From: Parabacteroides sp.
Lineage (GTDB): Bacteria > Bacteroidota > Bacteroidia > Bacteroidales > Tannerellaceae
DNA length: 10,603 nucleotides
Assembly: GCA_019411205.1 (NCBI GenBank)
Contig: DXRF01000014.1
Coordinates: 1-10,603, forward strand
Reading direction: 5' to 3'
In this document: in pieces, positions 1 through 7,084 of the stretch
Layout of the letters: each line of letters starts with the position of its first letter
Position numbering within the stretch: position 1 is the first letter of the stretch
Notes under the pieces: model-generated
The model's input: only the letters and a program-made list of their open reading frames with translations
Database searches by the model: none
What the model was told of the DNA's origin: nothing
Made by a program: the position numbers and the translations under genes

Positions 1-132
1 GGGATACATGTAAAAACATTACAATTAGATCATCCAATAAGTAAATTTGCCATTGATGACAAAAATTCTTTTATGATAGGTATTACATCTAATCACTCAG
101 GTGGACAAGATGTTATACGTTACGACTTGTGA
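1..132 (+). CDS. C-terminal end of a probable 6-bladed beta-propeller (BF3164-like) lipoprotein, partial
   Basis: The first frame is open from base 1 to a TGA at 130-132 and gives 43 residues, the 3' end of a gene that starts outside the window. The tail contains PISKFAIDDKNSFMIGIT and ends in a strand-like DVIRYDL. This is the pattern of the closing blade of TolB-like 6-bladed propellers of the BF3164 lipoprotein family, where a phrase such as 'FAID...IIG' is followed by a final 'I..Y.L' strand. The family assignment rests on this short tail and is tentative; the existence of the coding end is firmer. In Bacteroidales such propellers are often found next to NVEALA leader-peptide genes, which fits the remnant just downstream. 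Confidence 0.5.
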   Translation, partial: GIHVKTLQLDHPISKFAIDDKNSFMIGITSNHSGGQDVIRYDL

Positions 133-156
133 TATTTTAATAGCCTCATTAAAATA
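133..156. repeat. 9-bp A/T-only inverted repeat directly after a stop codon
   Basis: Left arm TATTTTAAT (133-141) and right arm ATTAAAATA (148-156) are perfect reverse complements around a six-base loop (142-147). It begins on the base after the TGA of the upstream gene. A hairpin of nine A-U pairs would be weak, and no U-run follows, so it is not a textbook intrinsic terminator. It could still mark or protect the 3' end of the upstream message, or be a protein-binding site. It may also be chance in AT-rich DNA. Confidence 0.35.
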
Positions 157-170
157 ATACTGAAATATAA

Positions 171-251
171 AAGAGAGCTATCAGTGTTGTAGCCTTTGCT
201 GTAGTTGCTTTAAGGTTGTATATGCCTATAATAAAACAAACCAATATATGA
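171..251 (+). pseudogene. Possible decayed NVEALA-type leader-peptide gene
   Basis: The frame 171-251 has no usable start codon (TAA at 168-170, then AAG) but encodes a strikingly hydrophobic Ala/Val stretch, AISVVAFAVVAL, followed by a short unrelated tail and a TGA at 249-251 that overlaps the ATG of the next gene as ATGA. NVEALA-family peptides of Bacteroidales start with a few Lys residues followed by this kind of Ala/Val/Ile segment, and commonly lie beside 6-bladed propeller lipoprotein genes. Here the start, the body and the NVEALA motif are missing, so this would be a remnant cut at both ends. An alternative reading in another frame from 161 (CTG AAA TAT AAA AGA) reaches a stop at 188-190. 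A chance hydrophobic frame cannot be excluded. Confidence 0.3.
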
Positions 252-2278
252 TTATAAGACCCCTTATATACCTACTATTTTTTCTATCTACCTGCACATC
301 CCTTAAAGACAGGTCATTAATTCACGCCTTCAAATTTACGGATAAAAACAGGCAGGAGTTAAAACGCGTATTGGGACAATATCAAGAAGACTCCCCAAAA
401 TTTGCAGCATCTCATTTCATCATCCGAAACATGTTAGGGAAACAGTCGGTGGACACAAACTCCATCAAAGCCTCTCAACCCTATTTTGATGCGTGGGCTG
501 CCTACTTTGAAAAGTACGGTCGATATAAAAACGGTGCCCACTATGTTATTTGCGATAGTATCAATCGGCTGCATCCAAATAAAAGAGTGCATACTCGATA
601 TATACCAGATCTCCAACACATATCCGCTGATTTTCTAATCCGCCACATCGACTATTGCTTCCATATATGGCAACAATATCCGTGGTGTAAAGACATTGAC
701 TTTGACACATTTTGTAAATACATTCTTCCATATACGACAAGCAACTGTTATTGGGAATATGCTTCTGATTTTTTTCTTGAAAAATATGCAGAACTGCGAG
801 ACACTGTTCAACAAAAATCATACAAAGAAATCGGAGCTATCCTGTCGAAAGATGTTGACAGGACCTTTGCTCAAAATTGGGTGCTTTTTACTCGAAAATA
901 TCCGGGATTGCTACCCACCACCTTTGAAAACCTTGCAAAAGCACAGATCGGGACCTGCTTGGAAGCAAATATCTATAAAATAGCTGCATTACGGGCAAAC
1001 GGTATTCCGGCAGCTTTAAATACTTTTCCTAACTGGGGCAACGCCAACTCTCCCCATTTTTGGACGGAAATAATCGGAGATGAACACATTGAGAAATTGT
1101 ACGATAATACCCAACGGCCATACATTTCAGATAGTGATATACTGGTCGACAATATATTCTGGAAAAACACCTACAGCCCGACAGTAAAAGATACACTCCC
1201 CCATGTTTCCATACAATACTGTAGAACGATTCCAAAGGTGTACAGGATTAATTATGAGATACAACAAAACTGTTTGGCACTCAGAGCAAAAGAAGAAATC
1301 CCCGATTTCTTCAGGAACCCGGGAATAGAGGACATTACGGATAAATACATCGTATGCAAAGACATCAAAGTTCCCCTATGGGACAACAAACACAAAAAAG
1401 AATATGTCTATTTATGCTGTTATGACGATAATAATTGGATTCCGGTATGTTGGAGCATCCCAAGAAAAAAACAAGCCTTATTTACTAAAGTCGGTGTGAA
1501 TGTGCTTTACCTGCCGGCTTACTACGAAAACGGGGCAATTATTCCGGCAGGAGATGCCTTTATACTCAAAGAGGATGGAGAATTAAAATACTTTTTACAA
1601 AAAGCGAGCAAAAACGAAACATCTGCAACATTCTACTCGAAAATGCCATACCGCCAGCACACGGCGTTACAGGCTGCAGGAACAATCGGAACCCGTTTTT
1701 CCATTTGCAACAAAAAAGATTTGTCAGACAGTCTAAACGTATATACAATTGAGAAACTGCCTTTTTATGAAGACAGTTTCAAAATTCCGACAAACAAGAA
1801 ATACCGCTATTTGGTTTGCGATTTTCAAAACACTCCGGCTTTCCAAGATGCTTATTCCATTGCAGAAATAAAGATTTTCGGAAAAAACCGGCAACAGTTG
1901 GAAGGGAAACTGACAGGAACAAAAGGAATAAGTGACAATAAACTCGAAAACGTAATGGATGAAGACAGGGTCTCGTTTTATCAACCTGATAAATCAGAGA
2001 AACGCCAATATATCGTTTTCGACCTCGGCCAACCTCGTGAAATCGAAAAAGTCGAGTTTTACCCAAGAAGCGACGACAATAGAATTGTTACAGGAGAATT
2101 ATATGAATTATTCTATTGGGATAAGAAATGGATTTCATTAGGCCGGCAATATGGTAAAGAAAACAGACTGGCATTTCATAGTATACCTCAAAATGCTCTC
2201 TTCCGTATTCATAACCATACGCGGGGAAAAGAGCATAGGCCATTCACTTATGAGGACGGCAAACAGGTGTGGTGGTAA
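248..2278 (+). CDS. Transglutaminase-like lipoprotein with C-terminal discoidin-like domain, copy 1 (divergent)
   Basis: The protein has 676 residues. A lipoprotein signal peptide ends at LSTC, so Cys16 would be lipidated; Thr at -1 is slightly unusual but tolerated. Residues 24-62 carry the family N-terminal helix pair ('NRQELKRVLGQYQEDSPKF'), and 118-162 the 'ADFLIRHIDY..HIWQQYPW' region. The transglutaminase-fold core is at about 230-290: IGTC gives the nucleophile candidate Cys237, SPHFW gives His270, and LYDN gives Asp286, sixteen residues after the His, where the triad Asp is expected. Residues about 517-660 look like an F5/8 type C (discoidin) fold, with 'YRYLVC' and later 'FDLGQPREIEKVEFYPR'. 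This is the most divergent of the three copies: it lacks the second Cys four residues after the nucleophile seen in the others. Its ATG overlaps the stop of the preceding remnant frame. The role is inferred: a surface or periplasmic Cys-dependent hydrolase or transamidase acting on peptide or amide bonds, with the discoidin part binding glycan or protein. No clear promoter is seen just upstream. Confidence 0.85.
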   Translation: MIIRPLIYLLFFLSTCTSLKDRSLIHAFKFTDKNRQELKRVLGQYQEDSPKFAASHFIIRNMLGKQSVDTNSIKASQPYFDAWAAYFEKYGRYKNGAHYVICDSINRLHPNKRVHTRYIPDLQHISADFLIRHIDYCFHIWQQYPWCKDIDFDTFCKYILPYTTSNCYWEYASDFFLEKYAELRDTVQQKSYKEIGAILSKDVDRTFAQNWVLFTRKYPGLLPTTFENLAKAQIGTCLEANIYKIAALRANGIPAALNTFPNWGNANSPHFWTEIIGDEHIEKLYDNTQRPYISDSDILVDNIFWKNTYSPTVKDTLPHVSIQYCRTIPKVYRINYEIQQNCLALRAKEEIPDFFRNPGIEDITDKYIVCKDIKVPLWDNKHKKEYVYLCCYDDNNWIPVCWSIPRKKQALFTKVGVNVLYLPAYYENGAIIPAGDAFILKEDGELKYFLQKASKNETSATFYSKMPYRQHTALQAAGTIGTRFSICNKKDLSDSLNVYTIEKLPFYEDSFKIPTNKKYRYLVCDFQNTPAFQDAYSIAEIKIFGKNRQQLEGKLTGTKGISDNKLENVMDEDRVSFYQPDKSEKRQYIVFDLGQPREIEKVEFYPRSDDNRIVTGELYELFYWDKKWISLGRQYGKENRLAFHSIPQNALFRIHNHTRGKEHRPFTYEDGKQVWW

Positions 2279-2303
2279 TACAAAAATATAAAAGAGCTAT
2301 ACA

Positions 2304-4256
2304 ATGAAGATAAAATCTACCATATTATATTTGATAATACTATTCTCTGCTTGTTCTTTTCACCAGAACAAACAATTAGAATACGCCCTTGAATTTGCCG
2401 GAAAAAACAGACAAGAACTTGAAAAGACACTGGAACATTATCAAAATGATCCTCAAAAATATAACGCAGCCATATTCCTAATTTCCAATATGATTGGCAA
2501 ATATGGTTTACAAAGTCCATATCAAGATTCCATAAAAAACATATTAGTTTATGCATCAAATAATAATCAAGTAATAAACAACACGCTAATAATTGAAAGT
2601 AAAGTCAAGAAAAAGTGGCAATCTCTTAATACAATCCCTTTAAAAAGATATGACCTCCAACATATAAAGGCTGATTATTTAATTAGTAATATAGATATGG
2701 CTTTCCATGTTTGGAAAAAATACCCTTGGAACAGATCCCTGTCATTTGAAGACTTTTGTGAATATCTCCTACCATACAGAATAGGAGATGAAGAGCTTAC
2801 TGATTGGAGAGACAAATTTCACGAAAAATATTCGCCGATATTAGATATCTATAAGGGTAACGATATTGTTGAAGCATGCAACCTGTTAATCAGAGAACTT
2901 AAAAAAGATAAATTTTTCCATAATACAGATTTCTCCATTCCACACATGGGAGGTGAATTTCTTTTTAACTACCGTTTAGGTGCTTGTCGTGAAGGATGTG
3001 ACATCGGAATTTATGCAATGAGAGCATGTGGTATACCTACTGCGATAGATAGATATATCCATTCAACTGTTTATCAAGGAAGTCACACTTGGAATGTTGT
3101 ACGAGACACTACCGGACATTTCTTACCTTTCTGGTATACAGTGTTTGAAGCAAGTAGAGACATGAAGGACGATGGACGAAGAAAGGGCAAAGTTTATCGA
3201 AGTTTTTTTGGTATACAGAATCATTATACGGCAAATGAAATACAAAATAAAGCTATCCCGACTTTGTTCCGTGATCCATTTATAAAAGATGTGTCAGCAA
3301 ATTATTTTGGGGAAAATAATGTCCAAATCCCGATACAAAGTGAATGCGACTTAGCCATGTTAGGTGTATTCAGTCCTAAAGGTTGGATTGCAATTGATAA
3401 AACTATTGTAGAAAAAGGAGTTGCAACTTTTCACAACTTAGAAACCAACATCGTATTCCAACCATTGGTTCTACAAAAAGGACATATACATCCCGAAGGC
3501 TTTCCATTTGTTTATGACGGAAAAAAGATGTATTATTTTATTCCAGACACAACACAATGGGACACAGTTCCTATTACTCGCAAATTTCCGCTTCAACCAT
3601 ACCTGATCAATTATATGAACCAAAATCTACATGGAGCAATAATCGAAGGGGATAAAGACATTGCTTTCAAACATTCCACAACACTTGTGATCACCCCTGA
3701 CACTATAATAGGGAATCGTCATTCTGTGTTATTAAATAATCCGGTAAAATGTCGCTATATACGCTTAAAAGCACCTAAAGGAAAACAAATCGAATTAGCG
3801 GAACTATCTTTATACGATAGTAACAACCAATATATTCCTATGAAAATATCGCATAGTCCAAACCCTTTATTGCCTTTGGCAGAATATAAAGTGACTAACC
3901 TATGCGATCAAAATCCTTTATCTTATTTCATTTCAAAAGACACATCAGCAATGGTTGTCTTTGATTTGGGAAAGGAAATCGAAATTGCAGAAGTAAAATA
4001 TATTCCTCATAATGATGAGAACTTCGTCATACCGGACGATTTGTACGAATTATATTTTCAAAACGGAAATAAAGGATGGGAATCTTTAGGAATGCAATCT
4101 CCTGATAAAGGAACATTATATTATAGAGTTCCCAAAGGGGCTTTATTTTGGCTTAAAAACAAATCAAAAGGAAAAGAAGAACAGGTCTTCTTCTTCAAAC
4201 AAAAAAAACAATTTTTTTCATTTGAAATCAATAAAGACAATGAAATTTATAAATAA
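2304..4256 (+). CDS. Transglutaminase-like lipoprotein with C-terminal discoidin-like domain, copy 2
   Basis: The protein has 650 residues, starts 25 bases after copy 1 and is paralogous to it along its full length. The signal peptide ends at FSAC (Cys17 lipidated). Family segments in order: 'LEYALEFAGKNRQELEKTLEHY' region (25-46), 'ADYLISNID..FHVWKKYPW' (123-142), then the catalytic core with LGACREGCD (Cys228 the nucleophile candidate, Cys232 nearby) and SHTWNVVRD (His261, Asp268). At the place where transglutaminases normally have 'vDPT' the protein reads FWYT (277-280), so the usual triad Asp appears replaced by Trp; Asp268 may substitute or the triad may be incomplete. 'DDGRRKGKVYR' (289-299) is shared with copy 3 only. 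Residues about 480-640 resemble a discoidin fold ('CRYIRLKAP', 'AELSLYD', 'VVFDLGKEIEIAEV'). It is visibly AT-rich. Its 3' end overlaps the signal peptidase gene by 17 bases if that gene starts at 4240. Confidence 0.87.
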   Translation: MKIKSTILYLIILFSACSFHQNKQLEYALEFAGKNRQELEKTLEHYQNDPQKYNAAIFLISNMIGKYGLQSPYQDSIKNILVYASNNNQVINNTLIIESKVKKKWQSLNTIPLKRYDLQHIKADYLISNIDMAFHVWKKYPWNRSLSFEDFCEYLLPYRIGDEELTDWRDKFHEKYSPILDIYKGNDIVEACNLLIRELKKDKFFHNTDFSIPHMGGEFLFNYRLGACREGCDIGIYAMRACGIPTAIDRYIHSTVYQGSHTWNVVRDTTGHFLPFWYTVFEASRDMKDDGRRKGKVYRSFFGIQNHYTANEIQNKAIPTLFRDPFIKDVSANYFGENNVQIPIQSECDLAMLGVFSPKGWIAIDKTIVEKGVATFHNLETNIVFQPLVLQKGHIHPEGFPFVYDGKKMYYFIPDTTQWDTVPITRKFPLQPYLINYMNQNLHGAIIEGDKDIAFKHSTTLVITPDTIIGNRHSVLLNNPVKCRYIRLKAPKGKQIELAELSLYDSNNQYIPMKISHSPNPLLPLAEYKVTNLCDQNPLSYFISKDTSAMVVFDLGKEIEIAEVKYIPHNDENFVIPDDLYELYFQNGNKGWESLGMQSPDKGTLYYRVPKGALFWLKNKSKGKEEQVFFFKQKKQFFSFEINKDNEIYK

Positions 4257-5112
4257 CATACTTAATTGGGGAATAAACTTATTACTATTAAGTTTTATAT
4301 TCATCGCTCTATGGTTCTTTTGCCAAGTTTTCTTATTCACGTCTTTCCGTATCCCCAGCGACTCTATGGAGCCTGAACTGATTGAAGGGGACGCTATCCT
4401 TATCTGGAAACCGACGTTAGGAGCAAGGCTTTTCAACCTCAATGCAACACTGCGGTTGGAGCAAGTCGAGATTCACAGGACTCCCGGACTTCGAAAAATC
4501 AAAAGGAATGATGTGCTGGTTTTCAACTTTCCGCATCCGAACAATTGGGACAGGATCGAGATGCACATTTTGAAGTACTATGTCAAACGATGTATCGGAC
4601 TGCCGGGAGACACACTTTCCATCAAGAATGGTCGATTTCGAGTAGAAGGGATAGATGAGCCACTCGGAAACATCAAGTCACAACAAAAGATCGGACAGAC
4701 TTTGCCAGAAGAGTTTCCGAGTGGTGTATATCGCTGTTTTCCATACGATTCCATTATCGGTTGGAATATTCAAAATTTCGGGCCACTCTATATTCCTAAA
4801 GCAGGTGACCAATTACCAATGAACCAAAAAAATTATCGGTTGTATCATAAACTGATTGCTTGGGAGCAAAAAGCTAAAGTAGAATATAAAGATTCAACCG
4901 TTTTCCTTAATGGTAAACCAATAAAAGACTACTGTTTTCAGAAAAACTATTATTTCATGGCCGGAGATAAAGGAGAAAACTCGCAGGATTCACGTTATTG
5001 GGGGTTACTACCGGAAGAATATATTGTTGGCAAAGCGGCTTTCATCTGGAAATCGGTTGATCCCTACACCGGCAAATTTCGTTGGGAACGTTTCTTTAAA
5101 ACAATACACTAA
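4240..5112 (+). CDS. Type I signal peptidase (S26 family), small accessory form
   Basis: The enzyme has 290 residues and cleaves signal peptides at the outer face of the inner membrane by a Ser/Lys dyad. One N-terminal membrane span (about 12-33) is followed by the S26 boxes: IPSDSMEPEL with nucleophile Ser42, GDAILIWK (50-57), YYVKRCIGLPGD with general base Lys116, and the closing box GDKGENSQDSRYWG (242-255). Between Lys116 and the last box lies an extended cap of about 110 residues including GPLYIPKAGD, a form seen in Bacteroidetes enzymes. It is much shorter than the roughly 470-500 residues of the housekeeping Bacteroidetes LepB, so it is probably an accessory copy. I chose ATG 4240; a TTG at 4222 would add six residues (MKSIKT) and lengthen the overlap with copy 2. 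Sitting between two lipoprotein paralogues, it probably serves products of this locus, though lipoproteins themselves need signal peptidase II. Confidence 0.92.
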   Translation: MKFINNILNWGINLLLLSFIFIALWFFCQVFLFTSFRIPSDSMEPELIEGDAILIWKPTLGARLFNLNATLRLEQVEIHRTPGLRKIKRNDVLVFNFPHPNNWDRIEMHILKYYVKRCIGLPGDTLSIKNGRFRVEGIDEPLGNIKSQQKIGQTLPEEFPSGVYRCFPYDSIIGWNIQNFGPLYIPKAGDQLPMNQKNYRLYHKLIAWEQKAKVEYKDSTVFLNGKPIKDYCFQKNYYFMAGDKGENSQDSRYWGLLPEEYIVGKAAFIWKSVDPYTGKFRWERFFKTIH

Positions 5113-5122
5113 CAAATAGCAT

Positions 5123-7084
5123 ATGAACATAAAATTATTCATTTTCCTAATGATACTACTCTCTGCCTGTTCTTCTCAGGACAACCGGTTGGAATATGCT
5201 TTGCGGTTCGCCGAAAGCAACAGGACAGAATTGGAAAAGGTGCTCGATCATTATTCCACAGACCCTGAGAAACTGAAGGCAGCCCGTTTCCTTATCGAAA
5301 ATATGCCATATCATTATGGTTATGAAAGTTGGCAACAAGACACCATTAAACAAATTTTGGCTGATGCCGTTAAAAGAAAATCCGTTTACGGAAATGATTT
5401 GCAGATTATAGATAAAAAACATCTGGATAGATGGAGTTCCTATTCGCATTATTACGGAGAAAAAATATATGACTCCAAAATAATAACTGCCGATTATCTG
5501 ATCGAGAATATAGACCTCTCTTTTGAAGTCTGGAAAAAATATCCATGGAACAAACATCTCTCTTTCGATGACTTTTGCGAGTTTATACTCCCTTACAGGA
5601 TAGCCAATGAACCACTCAGCAACTGGCGAAAAAAATATTACGAACACTATATGCCCAAGTTGGATTCCCTTTATAAAGGAACGGATGTTATCGACGCATG
5701 TAGCGCTGTCAACCAGGTTCTCAAAAAAGAATGGTTTTATTATAATACAGATTTTTCCCTGCCCCATCTTGGAGGCGATTATCTTTTCACCACCCGGGTA
5801 GGATATTGCAGGGATGCTTGCGATGTGGCAACTTATGCAATGCGATCGGTCGGGATTCCTATCACAACGGATTATTATATCTACTCGCCGGATCTGAGAA
5901 CCTGGCATTGTTGGAATGTAGTCAGGGATACCACAGGTCGGTGTTACCCTTTCTGGTATACAAAAGATGAGGTGGTACGCTCCGTAACCAATGACGGCAG
6001 ACGCAAAGGGAAAGCATACAGGGATTGTTACGGCATGCAGAGCGGACGCTTCAAAAAGTGGGCTACTGATAACGACGTACTTCCTTTTTTCAGGAATTGT
6101 TTTGTAAAGGATGTTACGGATAATTATTCGGGATCGAATCAGATTACTCTGCCTATAACTGTTTCCGGATGCAAATATGCATATCTCGGGGTATTCAAAA
6201 ATGGAAGTTGGGAGCCTGTCGATATTGCACAGATTGAAAAAGGACATGCTGTTTTCCAGAATATCGAGCCGGATATTGTATTCCTGCTTTTATATGTGAA
6301 TAATGGTAATATTAAAACGTATGATTATCCGTTTGTTTATGACAAACAAAGAATTATCTATTTCAAACCGGATACGTTACAACAGGAAATTGCTTGTTTA
6401 AAAAGGAAGTATCCCTTTCAGGAGTATCTTTTTAAATATCTGAATCGAAATGTAATAGGAGCTACAATAGAAGGAAGCAACTCTGTATCCGGCATAAAAC
6501 ATCTGTTATACCGATTTACCGATACGCTCCTTACAAACCGCAAGGCCATTTCATTCAGCCAACCGTGTCAATTCCGTTATTTACACTTGAATTCACCTCT
6601 CGATCATCGGTCGGAACTGGCAGAATTTGTAGTTTTCCGCGATACTTCCGAGAATCAAGCAATTCCTCTACAGCTATACCGCAATGTGGAAGGATTATAT
6701 CCTGCTGATCAATACTCTGCCAAATGCGTGCTGGATGGTAATCCGCTAACTTTTTTCAGGTCTCGAGAAGATAATGCGACATTAACCTTTGATATGGAAA
6801 AAGTGACTGAATTCAAGAAAATACTGGTTATCCCCCGAAATGATGATAATTTTATCGAACCCGGAGATCATTATGAATTATTTTATCAGAATGGACCGGA
6901 CGGATGGAAATCTTTAGGACAGCAAATCGCAAGTAGTAAAGAATTATATTTCACCGTACCACATGGGGCGATATTCTGGCTTCGTAACTTAACAAAAGGG
7001 CATGAAGAACAGCTATTTTTTATACAAGAAGGGAAACAAGTATTTTCCTGTGACATTAATTTTTCAAAAGAGAATGCATCATGA
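5123..7084 (+). CDS. Transglutaminase-like lipoprotein with C-terminal discoidin-like domain, copy 3
   Basis: The protein has 653 residues, begins 10 bases after the signal peptidase gene and is closest to copy 2. The signal peptide ends at LSAC (Cys16 lipidated). Family segments: 'LEYALRFAESNRTELEKVL' (23-41), 'ADYLIENIDLSFEVWKKYPW' (123-142), 'LPHLGGDYLF' (213-222), then VGYCRDACD (Cys229 nucleophile candidate, Cys233) and WHCWNVVRD (His262, Asp269). As in copy 2, FWYT (277-280) replaces the usual Asp-containing 'vDPT'; a Cys directly follows the catalytic-type His only in this copy. The discoidin-like tail spans about 482-640 ('FRYLHLNSP', 'AEFVVF', 'LTFDMEKVTEFKKILVI', 'YELFYQNG'). Its stop overlaps the next start as ATGA (7081-7084), which suggests translational coupling to the ligase-like gene. 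G+C is higher than in copy 2 by eye. Function is inferred as for the other copies. Confidence 0.87.
   Translation: MNIKLFIFLMILLSACSSQDNRLEYALRFAESNRTELEKVLDHYSTDPEKLKAARFLIENMPYHYGYESWQQDTIKQILADAVKRKSVYGNDLQIIDKKHLDRWSSYSHYYGEKIYDSKIITADYLIENIDLSFEVWKKYPWNKHLSFDDFCEFILPYRIANEPLSNWRKKYYEHYMPKLDSLYKGTDVIDACSAVNQVLKKEWFYYNTDFSLPHLGGDYLFTTRVGYCRDACDVATYAMRSVGIPITTDYYIYSPDLRTWHCWNVVRDTTGRCYPFWYTKDEVVRSVTNDGRRKGKAYRDCYGMQSGRFKKWATDNDVLPFFRNCFVKDVTDNYSGSNQITLPITVSGCKYAYLGVFKNGSWEPVDIAQIEKGHAVFQNIEPDIVFLLLYVNNGNIKTYDYPFVYDKQRIIYFKPDTLQQEIACLKRKYPFQEYLFKYLNRNVIGATIEGSNSVSGIKHLLYRFTDTLLTNRKAISFSQPCQFRYLHLNSPLDHRSELAEFVVFRDTSENQAIPLQLYRNVEGLYPADQYSAKCVLDGNPLTFFRSREDNATLTFDMEKVTEFKKILVIPRNDDNFIEPGDHYELFYQNGPDGWKSLGQQIASSKELYFTVPHGAIFWLRNLTKGHEEQLFFIQEGKQVFSCDINFSKENAS

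Noticed and set aside
190..198. TAGCCTTTG as a -7 promoter element for the lipoprotein operon
   Set aside because: It has three bases between TA and TTTG instead of two and no -33 partner, and it lies in the probable leader-peptide remnant.
4222..4239. TTG at 4222 as start of the signal peptidase
   Set aside because: An in-frame ATG at 4240 gives a normal short N terminus before the membrane span and a smaller overlap. The TTG form remains possible but adds nothing the family needs.
5156..6247. Long antisense open frame (363 codons) across copy 3
   Set aside because: It lies wholly inside a well-supported gene, has no signal peptide or recognisable domain, and its sequence reads as the shadow of the coding strand's codon bias.
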